From the NCBI RefSeq assembly GCF_963678635.1, contig NC_087062.1, positions 50,854,178 to 50,918,177 on the forward strand: a stretch of 64,000 bases of DNA, read 5' to 3'. The DNA comes from Symsagittifera roscoffensis (taxonomy: Eukaryota > Xenacoelomorpha > Acoela > Convolutidae). How positions within the stretch are numbered: the first letter of the stretch is position 1; each line of letters begins with the position of its first letter. Position numbers and translations under genes: made by a program. Under the pieces are notes generated by a model. The model had not been told where the DNA came from and did not search any database. It worked only from the letters and a program-made list of their open reading frames with translations. Below, one piece after another: positions 47,395-59,800 of the stretch.

Positions 47395-50300
47395 TACAAC
47401 TTCAAAGGTTTTGTGTGTATTCCGTCGTCCTGAACTTGTCGTTTAGGGTAAAAGTAGCCCAATCCGTTCTTTGTTTGCTCGTTTGTAGCAACCATAAGAT
47501 TAGTGGTTCTAAATCCTCCGTTTGTTGAAGTCAAATTGGACATCACCGGATTCCTCTAGAATTCTTTTGTTCAATCTTTTGCTGCTAAAATTCATCTTGT
47601 CTGATTACTTGTCATAGCAACAATAAGTCTTGCTGCATAAACATAGCATCTCCGTACACCTAAAATCTTCTTTGAATAGACCAGGCTCTCGTTTATCGTG
47701 CTTCTTGTGAACGCTACAACATGTTCGTGGAAAAAAAATATTTATTTTTTAATCTGCTCTGATTGAATCTCTGCAATCTTTTTCTCTCAATTTTTCCCAG
47801 TCATCTTTTTTCTCCGGACGAATACAATCAGACAAATTTTCCTCAGCAAGAGCTAAATACAGCAAATCCGTGTCCATTTCTATATCCTCAAACTTACTTA
47901 CATCACAAAATTTGTCGAAAAAATTGTAGTAAAGCTCAAGCATTCTCAGCTTTGCATACTGCAGAATGAAAAATCCGACTATTATGGGTTCTTTGTGCTC
48001 AATTGTTGAATTTAGTATTTCAAACTCGTATAAATCTTTCTGAACGGTGTTAAATCATTTGAAGAGTGGTTAATTTTTGGCTTTGTGTGTTTTCTCATCA
48101 TTTCAAAAAAAACTTTGTGATCGTATGTCTCGATCTGTCCATTATCTGGTAACCGTAGGATGAATTATCTAAAAGCTTCATAGTCTCTGCAACAACACCG
48201 GATAAAGGGTTCTCATCTCCTTGCCTTCCAGCATCAACAACCGACTGAACAAACTTGTTGAAGCATTTTTGAGGGAGATACTGTACAAAGCGGTAAACGT
48301 TTGTACACTGTAAGCCAAGTTCCAAGTAGAAAATGAAAAGAGGAGAAATGAAACTAGATATGAGCATTCACTGGGGATGCTCAAGAAGATCATTTTCAAC
48401 GGCATAATTTTGCATATATTCCCAAATGTCACTTCTTCCAACTTCAGTGTTTTTAAAAATTGGAGGAAAGTTGGAAAATTTTGCTTTCAGTTTGTCTGGA
48501 ACAATTAAGTCACACTGAATGTAGCCATATAGAGATCAATATCTTATTTTTTCCAATAAACAATCAGTAGAGAGAGGTCTTTTGTAGGGAAAGTTTGATC
48601 GGATATGATTTTTTATTTTTTCGTTTGTTTTGAAGCTTTCCCACTACTCACATTACCAAATCTCTTCAATTTTGTATCTTTTTTTGCGAAAATACTCACG
48701 TCTCAAGTCATCCAGCTCTCTTCTTTTGTTTCCTTTCTCAATATCGTCATCGCTAAGTGAGGTACGGATAAGTGAGGTAGAATTTTTCATTGGTTGATTA
48801 AAGCAGACAAAAATTTGCCAGATTTGGAAGAGTACAACCAAGTTTTAACATATCAATTTCTTTTTGATGATAAAACTGAACATTTTTTGCATTGCTTCAG
48901 TGGTTGGAACAACCACTTTTTTGTTGTACCACTGCGAAAAATCTTTAAATATAGTCATTCCATGTTTCTGCCAAATCTCCTGTAAATATTCCATCCAGGT
49001 GCGGGTACTTACTTGATTTGAAGTTTCTTTAGTGCTTGCTGCTCATCACATTCACTTGACCGCATTTTTTGATAATCCTTAAAGTCTTTATCAAGAGGGT
49101 TGTTATTTCTCAATTTACTGAAAAAGGCTTCGTATGGAGGTAATTCTTCATTCTCGAGCTTTTCCGCACTGTCAAACCACTCATAAGGGAAAAACCCTTT
49201 TATCTCACTTGCTTTGTAGGCTTTAAGAAAGGAGTCTAGAGAAGTTGCTCCACCGAAAAACTTCATGATATCGAGAATCTGTATATCTCCAAACTTGAAG
49301 GATATGAAATCGTTAGCCTTTTTGATAAGCATAGGTTCAGCTTCTTTATCGTTGATTAGGTAGGGAATCAGATAACTCTTGATCAAATTCACATCATGGC
49401 TTCCACTGTTAAACCCAAATACAGGTAACATGTTAACATATCTCTCCAGATTTTGTTTCAAACTAATCAGCTGATTTTTCTGCATTCTCAAAAACTGAGT
49501 TGACATATCAGTTTCCTCTGTATCCTCTATACATTCATCTTCGTATTCCAAATTTTCAGTTGGATGATTTTCACATCTTTCATTCAACTCTTGGAAAGTT
49601 TTTGACATCCGCTGATTCACTATTCTTTCAACATCTTGAAATTTAGTTCTCATTTTGAGCTTATGTTTTCCCAGCCAAAAGTTCGAGTTTGATTAAAAAT
49701 TGATAATAAGTTTTTGCGGATTCTTGTTATAAAAAAAAATTGGTTCATCCATCAGGTTCGAGGCTATTGATGCAGAAATTGGAACGTGTTTTCCATTCCA
49801 GGATGTTGTTTGGGTAGCTTTCAGTTCATCTGATGGAACACATATCGACTCAAAATCGAAAAAGGCTAGGTTGTTGAATAGTGTGTTATCTTTGGAAACT
49901 GGGATATTGAATCCTTCCAACTTTTCAAATAGCGTTTCTCGAAGTGTATAAACATTCTTTGGATAAATGAGTCACACGCTATCTTTACAAGTCATAAGAT
50001 GTCTGTTGAAGTTGTTTGATCTGTTGAAGAAACAGTCACAGCTAGGACATCGAAAGCACTTGACGAAAGAATCAATATCATTCGTGTGAATGATATGGTT
50101 GTTGAATCTTAGCAATTTGACTGTTTTTTCGAATTTTCCAAAACTTCGCCTGGCTAATTTTCCAACATATTCTCCTTCCTGAATATCAAAATCGTAAATG
50201 AATATGTTTCGTTATTTTATTCCCTCTACAAGAGGTAAATCATCGATTGACACTCCATGAAAGTTCTTCGGATCGAATCCAGATTTTGATATAAACTCTG

Positions 50301-50862
50301 TAAACAGCAGAGATGTATGAGCATCGAGGTTGCTATGACCATGCAAATACATTGTTAACGCACGGAAAAAACAAAGACGATCTTTGTATGGTTGTTTATC
50401 TTTATCTGATAAAAAACAGTTTACTGAATGGTTTTTTAGTAAAGGTTCAGGCAAGACAGAGTCTGGACATCCCATTGGGATGTTTTTCAGTAGTGCAGCA
50501 AAAATAGTGATATTTGTGATCAACTTGAATCTCCACTTTGTACTCTGACGTTCCTGGGTGGATTGCTCCACGATATCAAACTTTTTAATTTTTCCCTTGA
50601 TTGTAATCAAATCCGCTTTCGTACACAGTAAATGCAATTTTTCGAACAAAGTATTAATTTCGTAACCATAAAAATACCAATATTCTCCCGTTTCGACATT
50701 ACGGAGAACAAATCCAAGAACAATGTTGATTTTTGCAGCGGAATCCAGCTTGTTGAAGACTTCTTAAAAATTCTCGTTGATAATCTTGATATCTAACTTT
50801 GACATTTGAAAGTTCAATACCTCATGCCTCCCATTCTCTATCTCAGTGTCAACAACCAGGAA
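47395..50862 (-). pseudogene. DNA polymerase B, truncated copy L2
   Basis: Tandem twin of L1, offset 3,646 bp, with the same N-terminal truncation, the same motif A deletion (at about 48,776), the same motif C change and the same broken frames. The ExoI frame lies at 49,693-49,920 and the 214-codon exonuclease frame at 49,009-49,653. Since both copies share the deletion, it came before the duplication. Past its N-terminal break, the sequence continues into the 3' end of the unknown ORF cluster. Confidence 0.88.
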
Positions 50863-51466
50863 GAACTTGACAATATACTCAAAAATCAGCAATTTCTCAA
50901 TGATTACACTCAAAAAATTCAGTTAATTCGATGAAAAAAATTGCAGTGACGTTATTTTAATTAATTTTCCTTCTTTTGTTTGTTACTTATATCAGCAATA
51001 TTTTTTATTTTTACTGCAAAAAACTTTGTTCATTTGTTTTTGCAATTGTTTTTGTGTGTATTTTTACTTATTTGGAAGATTTAAGTCCTTAAAAGGGTCT
51101 TCTGATTGGATACGACAACTAGAACAAAAATGAACATTTTTGTGGTTGGAAACGACAATACCCAAAATGGAGCTTTGTTTCCAATTGGACACCTTTTTAT
51201 CCAAGAATCACATAAAAGGAAGCTGAAATCTGATTGGACACGACTACCGACCATGTACTGAAAATCTTTTCTGATTGATAAAACCCATACATTTGAGTTG
51301 AAGGTACCTCTAACTCCTAACTGAAAATCATTTTATTTTCAACTGAAGTACCGTCAACTACCTCCTCTCTCAGCTCTAAGTACCCTAATTTCAACTTATC
51401 TTCCCTCAGCTACCCCTCTCTCAGCTCTTTCTTGTTTTTACTCTTTAACGCAGTTTATTGCTCAAA
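50863..51466. other. Joined 3' end of unknown ORF cluster and leader
   Basis: 50,880-51,466 repeats 53,990-54,597 (offset about 3,130). It holds the end of the unknown ORF, a stop-truncated version of the hydrophobic ORF (ATG at about 50,931, TAA after 9 codons), and a noncoding leader with repeated TCTGATTGG phrases. Confidence 0.6.
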
Positions 51467-51858
51467 ATGATCTTCTCAGTGCAAAACAGCAGTCTCATGT
51501 ACTCTGTAGAATTTTCGCCTGATCTAGTACAAATCCAAGTGCGAGAAACAGTCTCTGGAGTTTTTCTGGCACGAATGGACATCCCAATCTAAGTCTGGCA
51601 CATGGTGGAAGTGATGCAAAGGGATTTCAACGAACATCATATGATGCAAGTTCCCATCACAGAGAACCAACTTGGAACAATGCAAATGATGGTGGAAGTT
51701 TCTGATCATGTGGGAATGAACTACCCCGAGATTCCTGACTCAAGATTTGTAGCTCAACTGGTCGACGACTTCCTTTTTCCGTGGGAGGAAGCAGGATTAG
51801 CCGATAACCCCATCACAATAGATGAAGATGAGGGTTTCTCAGAAACAATGACGCCTCC
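51467..51858 (+). pseudogene. Small acidic ORF, copy 1
   Basis: ATG at 51,467 (MIFSVQNSSLMYSVEF), one in-frame TAA at 51,590-51,592, then VEVMQRDFNEHHMMQ, DHVGMNYPEIPDSRF and an acidic end (DFLFPWEEAG, ITIDEDEGF). It is cut at about 51,858, where antisense polymerase sequence begins. Present three times in the element, always reading toward the apex. No family recognised. Confidence 0.5.
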
Positions 51859-51861
51859 AAC

Positions 51862-53116
51862 TTTTTTACAAGTCATAAGATGTCTGTTGAAGTTGTTTGA
51901 TCTGTTGAAGAAACAGTTACAGCTAGGACATTGAAAGCACTTGAAGAAAGAATCAATATCATTCGTGTGAATGAAATGGTTGTTAAATCTTAGCAATTTG
52001 ACTGTTTTTTTGATTTTTCCAAAACTTCGCCTGGCTCATTTTCCAACATATTCTCCTTCCTGAATATCAAAATCGTAAATGAATATGTTTTGTTCATTTA
52101 TTCCCTCTACAAGAGGTAAATCATCAATTGACGCTCCATAAAAGTTCTTCGGATCGATTCCAGATATGATATAAACTCTGTAAACCGCAGAGATTTATGA
52201 GCATCGAGGTTACTATGACCATGGAAATACATTGTTAACGCACGGAAAAGACAAAGATGATCTTTGTATGGTTGTTTATCTTTATCCGATAAAAGACAGT
52301 TTACTGAATGGTTTTTTAGTAAAGGTTCAGGCAAGACAGAGTCTGGACATCCCATTGGGATGTTTTTCAGTAATGCAGCAAAAATAGTGACATTTGTGAT
52401 CAAAATGAACCTCAACTTTGTAATCTGACGTTCCTGGGTGCATTGCTCCACGATATCAAACTTTTCAATGAACATAGAGCCGTCGAGCAACAGTAAAGGC
52501 GATTTTTTGAACAAAGTATTACTTTCGAGTGCATAACAATACCGATATTCTCCCGTTTCGACATTACGGAGAACAAATCCCAGAACAATTTTGATTTTTG
52601 AAGCGTAATCCAACTTGTTGAAGATTTCTTAAAGCTTCTCGTTGATAATCTTGATATCTAACTTTGACATTCGAAATTTCAATACCTTATTCCTCCCATT
52701 CTCCAACTCAGTGTCAACCAGGAAGTGTTGACAAGCACTCAACTCTTCTTCGAGTTTCTCTCCGTCATCCCCTTCCTCCTCTACAATTTTGTCCAAGTCT
52801 GCCACCGTTTCACTTAGCTTCCGTTGTTTCGCCCCATGTTCTTTTCTCCCTCCGGTGTTGTTGGAGCGAGTAGTAACTAGGAAACTCTCTTTCGCTAGAC
52901 GAGCAAACCTTTGATTGCTTGGAAGTTGATGGAGCATGTTTTTTGACGAAGTGATAGTTCTTTTCTTGTTGATTGTAAGTGAAATACCTACATTCGGAAC
53001 GAACAAGAAATAACTCCTCGCACGCAATTTTTCCTATGTCGAGCTGCATGCGCTCTAACATACACGTATCCACAATCCCCACACTGCACTTTCTTGTTTC
53101 TATTCAGCGACGGCAT
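51862..53116 (-). pseudogene. DNA polymerase B, N-terminal fragment L3
   Basis: Starts at ATG 53,114-53,116 and keeps the part missing in L1 and L2: Cys/His zinc-finger text (52,810-53,082), a charged linker (VADLDKIVEEEGDDGEKLEE), then IVLGFVLRNVETGEYRY and NIPMGCPDSVLPEPLLKN (52,107-52,613). It ends near the CxxC site before ExoI, at a junction with the acidic ORF at about 51,860. Frames break near 52,620 and in the zinc-finger region. It supplies the true start of the polymerase gene in the left arm. Confidence 0.85.
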
Positions 53117-53486
53117 CTACAAATGAGAGAATTATTAGGTATTAATGTAAAGCAGTTAGTACTTGGTACATATCAAATTGGAAGATTTAAAAGTCCCAAA
53201 AAAATAATAGATCATTTATACTTACTTTGACTTGTTGAAAATACTTGAAAGTAATTTCAAGTAGTTATACAAAGTATAGAGCGATTACTTTCAACGTAAA
53301 GAAAATCAGAATGAAATGAGTTTGATTCACATTTTCTTAGAGAAAATCAACCAATCAGAATCGAGTATTTTTTTAGTAACACTGTTTGTTGGAAATCAAC
53401 CAATTAGAATCCAGCAATTTCTAAAAATGAGCTGGTTATTTTTTTTAAAAAACCTTAATCATTATTTGAAAAATGTCTATCTAAAA
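53117..53486. promoter_or_regulatory. Divergent intergenic region between polymerase and unknown ORF
   Basis: Mirrored at 56,468-56,800 in the right arm. The base before the polymerase ATG reads CCCATTTTTAG in the right arm, which could be a splice acceptor or a simple leader. AT-rich with a few AACCAATCAGAATC-like repeats. Confidence 0.35.
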
Positions 53487-54051
53487 ATATTTGAGCTTCC
53501 TTGAGTTACTTTACAGGAAAACAGAAGAAATTCCATTTGATTTTCTTATTGATGAAATAGATGTTGACTCTTATTTTTTTCATAATTTTTTGGACGTTTA
53601 TGTTGTCCAAAATTGAGTTATCCGACTAAGTAAAGGTCTCTTTAGAGAAACTTACTCAATCAAAGAGTTTACTTTTGATCCACTAATTGCGTATCAAAGT
53701 TTTAAACTTACGACTGAATTACACCTCACAAGGAAAGAAGTTTTGTTTGTTCTCGAGAATTTGAAATTAATTAAAAAGTCGTACGATAATATATCAAATA
53801 CTCTTTTTATCCCCTATCCAATACCCAAATTTCTAAAAACTCCCCAGCAAAATTCTTTATTCCTTCATTTCTCTTGGGATTTTCAAAGTTCAAAATCCTG
53901 CTTGATTCGGTTTGGAATCAGATTTTCAGAGGTTTGCTTTGAAAGATTCGTCAATTTTGAGATATCCTCCCAAATTTATATTAAAATTAAAGAACTTGAC
54001 AATCTACTTAAAAATCAGCAATTTCTCATTGATTACATTCAAAAAATTTAA
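53487..54051 (+). pseudogene. Unknown ORF of the polymerase element (about 188 codons)
   Basis: One frame runs from 53,487 to TAA at 54,049-54,051, broken only by TGA at 53,614-53,616, with no clear ATG at the start. Text includes EEIPFDFLIDEIDVDSYFF, then LTTELHLTRKEVLFVLENLK and FLHFSWDFQSSKSCLIRFG. The end is rich in Lys, Asn and Gln and may be helical. It reads toward the apex, divergent from polymerase B. Absent from the right arm, while its 3' end recurs at 47,220 and 50,870. No family recognised; a structural or terminal protein is possible but not shown. Confidence 0.45.
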
Positions 54052-54059
54052 TTAATTCG

Positions 54060-54263
54060 ATGAAAAAAATTGTGACGTTATTTTTATTAATTTTCCTTCT
54101 TTTGTTTGTTACTTATATCAGCAATATTTCTTATTTTTACTGCAAAAAACTTTTGTTCATTTATTTTTGCAATTGTTTTTTTTGTGTGTATTTTTACTTA
54201 TTTGGAAGATTTAAGTCCTTAAAAGGGTCTTCTGATTGGATACGACAACTAGAACAAAAATGA
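54060..54263 (+). CDS. Small hydrophobic protein, unknown
   Basis: 67 codons from ATG 54,060, nine bases after the previous ORF. A lysine start is followed by a long hydrophobic run (IVTLFLLIFLLLFVTYIS), then a second hydrophobic stretch and a charged C-terminus. It could be a signal-anchored membrane peptide. The parallel copy at 50,931 is stopped after 9 codons, so conservation is not shown; it could be an AT-rich chance frame. Confidence 0.3.
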   Translation: MKKIVTLFLLIFLLLFVTYISNISYFYCKKLLFIYFCNCFFCVYFYLFGRFKSLKGSSDWIRQLEQK

Positions 54264-54597
54264 ACATTTTTGTGGTTGGAAACGACAATACCCAAAATGG
54301 AGCTTTGTTTCCAATTGGACACCTTTTTTATCCAAGAATCCCATAAAAGGAAGCTGAAATCTGATTGGTCACGTTTACCGACCATGTACTGAAAATATTT
54401 TCTGATTGGTAAAACCCATACATTTGAGTTGAAGGTACCCCTAACTCCTAACTAAAAATCATTTTATTTTCAACTTAAGTACCGTCAACTACCTCCTCTC
54501 TCAGCTCTAAGTACCCTAATTTCAACTTATCTTCCGTCAGCTACCCCTTTCTCAGCTTTTTCTTGTTTTTACTCTTTAACGCAGTTTATTGCTCAAA

Positions 54598-55085
54598 ATG
54601 ATCTTCTCAGTGCAAAACAGCAATCTCATGTACTCTGTAGAATTTTCGCCTGATCTAGTACAAATTAAGTGCGAGAAACAGTCTCTGGAGTTTTTCTGGC
54701 ACGAATGGACATCCCAATCTAAGTCTGGCACATGGTGGAAGTGATGCAAAGGGATTTCAACGAACATCATTTGATGCAAGTTCCCATCACAGAGAACCAA
54801 CTTGGAACAATGCAAATGATGGAGGGAGTTTCTGATCATGTGGGAATGAACTACCCCGAGATTCCTGACTCAAGATTTGTAGCTCAACCGGTCGACGACT
54901 TTCTTTTTCCGTGGGAGGAAGCAGGATCAGCCGAAAACCCCATCACAATAGATGAAGATGAGTGTTTCTCAGAAACAATGACGCCTCCAACTCCATAACA
55001 ACCACCAGCAATTGAACCTCTTCCAGCTCTGCGTTCTATAGAGAACCTCCAGAACTCTTCTGCTGCTCGACAGCTCTTTGATTAA
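54598..55085 (+). pseudogene. Small acidic ORF, copy 2
   Basis: ATG 54,598; a 2-bp deletion near 54,665 relative to copy 1 shifts the frame, which resumes as VEVMQRDFNEHHLMQVPIT (54,732 onward). It passes DFLFPWEEAGSAENPITID and reaches TAA at 54,996-54,998. The same frame then continues QPPAIEPLPALRSIENLQ to a second stop at 55,083-55,085, so the first stop may be a late mutation (also present in copy 3). Function unknown. Confidence 0.5.
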
Positions 55086-55329
55086 TTTTTTTTGTAAATA
55101 ATAGTAGTTTGGTATTGACTTCTTTTTCTGTAATCAATTAATTTCTTCAATTTCACTTTAATTACGAGAATAGTTGAGAGGTTCAGGGTAAATCTTTGAA
55201 AAACAGTTAGAACATAATTTAATGCTCCGAACTCGCACATATGTTAAGAAAATTGAAAAATAATTACACACATGATCGGAAAAACACTAGAAAAATTATA
55301 TACAAGTAAAAAGTTACCTAATGGTTTTT

Positions 55330-55870
55330 GCATCTTGTCAAAAAAACTCACACTATTTTAGCACTTTGTCGAAAAAATTGAAACACTTTTCGCATTTTAT
55401 CGAAAAAAGTAAAACCTTTTTCGCATTTGTAGGAAAAAAGTGAAACCATTTTCGCATCTTGTTAAAAAAAGTGAAACACTTTTTGCGTCTTGTCAAAAAA
55501 ATTGAAACAGTTCTCGCATTTTGTCAAAAAAATTGAATAATTTTTACAACTTGTTAAAAAATTTGAAACAATTTTTGCAACTTCTTGAAAATCAAAAGAA
55601 ACATTACATCTTTCTTACATGTTTGAAAAAGTTTTTGCAAATTTTTTGTCAAAATGCGGAAAGTGTATCAATTTTTTTGACAAAATGCGAAAAATTGTTT
55701 CAATTTTTTTTGACAAGACGCAAAAAAAGTTTCACATTTTTAAACAAGTTGCGAAAAGTGTTTCGCTGTTTTCGACAAAAGGCGAAAAATGATTTACTTT
55801 TTTCGATAAAATGCGAAAAGTGTTTCACTTTTTTGTACAAAGTGCTAAAATTGTGTGAGTTTTTTGACAA
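55330..55870. repeat. Apex minisatellite, ~31-bp units on both sides of the palindrome centre
   Basis: Units of the type CTTTTCGCATTTTATCGAAAA with AAGTGAAAC repeat about 6 times on the left (55,350-55,560) and appear inverted on the right (55,640-55,860). The centre (about 55,560-55,640) is imperfectly mirrored. The 156-codon frame at 55,521-55,991 is an artefact of this repeat. Confidence 0.8.
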
Positions 55871-56119
55871 GATGCAAAAACCATTAGGTAACTTTTTACT
55901 TGTATACAATTTTTCTAGTGTTTTTCTGAACATATGTATAAATATTATTGGAGTTTCCTATTATATGTGCGAGTTTGGAGCACTAAATTAAGTTCTAACT
56001 GTTTTTCATTGATTTACCCTGAACCTCTCATCTATTCTCATAATTAAAATGAAATTGAAGAAATTAATTGATTACAGAAAAAGAAGTCAATACCAAACTA
56101 CTATTATTAACAAAAAAAA

Positions 56120-56467
56120 TTAATCAAAGAGCTGTCGAGCAGCAGAAGAGTTCTGGAGGTTCTCTATAGAACGCAGAGCTGGAAGAGGTTCAATTGCTGG
56201 TGGTTGTTATGGAGTTGGAGGCGTCATTGTTTCTGAGAAACACTCATCTTAATCTATTGTGATGGGGTTTTCGGCTGATCCTGCTTCCTCCCACGGAAAA
56301 AGAAAGTCGTCGACCGGTTGAGCTACAAATCTTGAGTCAGGAATCTCGGGGTAGTTCATTCTCACATGATCAGAAACTCCCTCCATCATTTGCATTGTTC
56401 CAAGTTGGCTCTCTGTGATGGGAACTTGCATCAAATGATGTTCGTTGAAATCCCTTCGCATCACTTC
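56120..56467 (-). pseudogene. Small acidic ORF, copy 3 (right arm)
   Basis: Mirror image of copy 2 (DFNEHHLMQVPITESQLG, NYPEIPDSRFVAQPVDDF, ENPITID), with the N-terminal part replaced at 56,467 by sequence next to the polymerase leader. So the right arm lacks the 1.26 kb equivalent to 53,475-54,738. Confidence 0.6.
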
Positions 56468-56800
56468 AAATAATGATTAAGGTTTTTTTAAAATAATAAA
56501 CAGTTCACTTTTAGAAAATGCTGGATTCTCATTAGTTGATTTCCAACAAACAGTGTTACTGAAAATTATTCAATACTGATTGGTCGATTTTCTCAAAGAA
56601 AAAGTGAATAAAACTCTTTACGTTAAAAGCAATCGCTCTATACTTTGTATAACTACTTGAAATTACTTTCAAACATTTTCAACAATTCAAAGTAAGTATA
56701 AATGATCTATTATTTTTTGGGACTTTTTAAATTTCCCAATTTAATATGTACCAAATACTAACTGCTTTACATTAACACCTAATAATTCTCCCATTTTTAG

Positions 56801-59800
56801 ATGCCGTCGCTGAATAGAAACGAGAAAGAGCAGTGTGGGGGTTGTGGAAACTTGTACGTTAGAGCGCATGCAGCTCGACATAGGAAAAATTGTGTGCGAG
56901 GAGTTATTTCTTGTTCCGAATGTAGGTATTTCACTTACAATCAACACGAAAAGAACTATCACTTAGTCAAAAAACATGCTCAATCAACTTTCAAGCAATC
57001 AACGGTTTGCTCGTCTTGCGAAAAAGAATTTTTGAGTTACTACTCGCTCCAACAACACCGGAGAAAAGAGCATGGGGCGGAACAACGGAAGCTAAGTGAA
57101 ACGGTGGCAGACATGAACAAGATTGTGGAGGAGGAAGGAGATAATGGAGAGAAACTCAAAGAGGAGTTGAGTGCTTGTTAATACTTCCTGGTTGACACTG
57201 AGATAGAGAATGGGAGGCATAAGGTATTTAATTTTCATATGTCAAAGTTTGATACCAAGATTATCACCGAGAAGCTTCAAGAAATCTTCAACAAGTTGGA
57301 TTCCGCTTCAAAAATCAAAATTAATTTTGGTATTTGTTCTCCGTAATGTCGAAACGGGAGAATATCGGTGTTGTTATGCACTCGAAAGTAATACTTTGTT
57401 AAAAAAATCGCCTTTACTGTTGCTCGACGGCTCTTTGTTCATTGAAAAGTTTGATATCGTGGAGCAATGCACCCAGGAACGTCAGATTACAAAGTTGAGG
57501 TTCAATTTGATCACAAATGTCACTATTTTTGCTGCATTACTGAAAAACATCCCAATGGGATGTCCACACTCTGTCTTGCCTGAACCTTTACTAAAAAAAC
57601 CATTCAGTAAACTGTCTTTTATCGGATAAAGATAAACAACCATACAAAGATCATCTTTGTCTTTTCCGTGCGTTAACAATGTTTTTCCATGGTCATAGTA
57701 ACCTCGATGCTCATAAATCTCTGCTGTTTACAGAGTTTATATCAAATCTGGAATCGATCCGAAGAATTTTATGGAGCGTCAATCGATGATTTACCTCTTG
57801 TAGAGGGAATAAATGAACGAAACATATTCATTTACAATTTTGATATTCAGGAAGGAGAATATGTTGGAAAATTAGCCAGGCAAAATTTTGAAAAAATCAA
57901 AAAAACAGTCAAAATGCTAAGATTCAACAACCATTTCATTCACACGAATGATATTGATTCTTTCTTCAAGTGCTTTCAATGTCCTAGCTGTAACTGTTTC
58001 TTCAACAGATCAAACAACTTCAACAGACATCTTATGACTTAAAAATATAGAGTGCGACACATTTATCCAAAGAGTGTATATACACTTCGAGAAACGCTAC
58101 TTGAAAAGTTGGAAGGTTTCAATATCCCAGTTACGAAAGATAACAGACTATTCAACAACCTAGCCATTTTCAATTTTGAGTCGATATGTGTTCCATCAGA
58201 TGAACTGAAAGCTACCCAAACAACAGCCTGGATTGGAAAACACGTTCCAATTTCTGTATCAATATCCTCGAACCTGATAGATGAACCTTTTTTTATAACA
58301 AAAATCCGCAAAAACTTATTATCGATTTTGTAATCAAACTGCTGAGAAAAGTAAGCACAGAATGAGAACTAATTTTTAAGATGTTGAATGAGTAGTGAAT
58401 GGGCGGATGTCGGAAATTTTCCAAGAGTTGAATGAAAGATGTTGAAATCATCCAACTGAAAATTTTGAATACGAAGATGAATGTATAGACGATACAGAGG
58501 AAACTGATATTTCATCTCTGTTTTTGAGAAGGCAGAAAAATCAGCTGATTGATTTGAAACAAAATCTGCAGAGATATGTTAACACGTTACCTGTATTTGG
58601 GTTTAACAGTGGAAGACCTGATGTGAACTTGATCAAGAGTTATCTGACTCCCTACCTAATCAACGATAAAGAAGCTGAACCTATGTTTATCAAAAAGGCT
58701 AACGATTTCATATCCTTCAAGTTTTGAGATATACAGTTTCTCGATACCATGAAGTTTTTGGGTGGAGCAACATCTCTAGACTCCATTCTCAAAGCCTACA
58801 AAGCAAGTGAGAAAAAAGAGTTTTTCCCTTATGAGTGGTTTGACAGTGCAGACAAGCTCGAGAATGAAGAATAACCGCCATACGAAGCCTTTTTCAGTAA
58901 ATTGAGAAATATCAACCCTCTTGATAAAGACTTTATGGATTGTCACAAGTTGCGGTCAAGTGAAAGTGATGAGCAGCAAGCACTAATGAAACTTCAAATC
59001 AAGTCAGTACCCGCATCTGGATGGAATAATTACAAATATTTACAGGAGACTTGGCAGAAACTTTGAAAGACTACATTTAAAGATTTTTTGCAGTGGTACA
59101 ACAACAAAGATGTTGTTCCAATCATTGAAGCAATGCAATAAATGTTCAGTTTTACCATCAAAAAGAAATTGATATGTTAAAACTTGGTTCTACTCTTCCA
59201 AATCTGGCAAATTTTTTGTCGGCTTAAATCAACCAATGAAAAATTCTACCCTTTTTGCGAAAGTCATAGAGATTTGTGCGAGAAAATTAGAGAGGATATG
59301 ACGCGTGGACCATCAATTGAGTTTACGCGAAAAGCTGTTGTGGATGAAACTGTTATCAGGGATTCATCAAATATATACAAATCAATTGTTGGAATTGATG
59401 CGAGCCAGCTCTATCCCGATTCAATGTGTCAAGACATGCCAACAGGATTGTACACAAGATGGGAGTTTGATTCCGATATGCAAAAATTCAAGGCTAGACA
59501 TAACCGAACTCGCAGTTTTGAGAACATGGTCATGTCTTACTACCAAGAAAGCAGACCAGAATGCAGAATTGAGAGCTTCCACACATCTGGAAATCAAAAG
59601 AAAATTTACTGTTTCAATGTTGATGGATTTTGCTATCACTGCAAAACAGCGTTTGAAGCAATGGGATGCTATTACCATTTTTTTCCTAGCCAGGAGACCC
59701 GTCCCTTACTAAGCGATGAAGATATTGAGAGAGGAAACAAAAGCAGAGAGATGGATGACTTGAGACGTCAGTATATTCGCGAAAAAGCATACAACATTGA

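Larger units (their letters stand above)
43680..50971. repeat. Tandem duplication of a 3,646-bp segment
   Basis: 43,680-47,325 is followed directly by an almost identical copy at 47,326-50,971. By eye only scattered single-base differences exist (for example C to A near 44,427/48,073). Each unit carries an N-truncated polymerase B gene on the minus strand. Very recent, or an assembly artefact. Confidence 0.9.

Noticed and set aside
55521-55991. 156-codon Lys/Phe-rich frame
   Set aside because: Lies in the apex minisatellite and is a product of its repeats.
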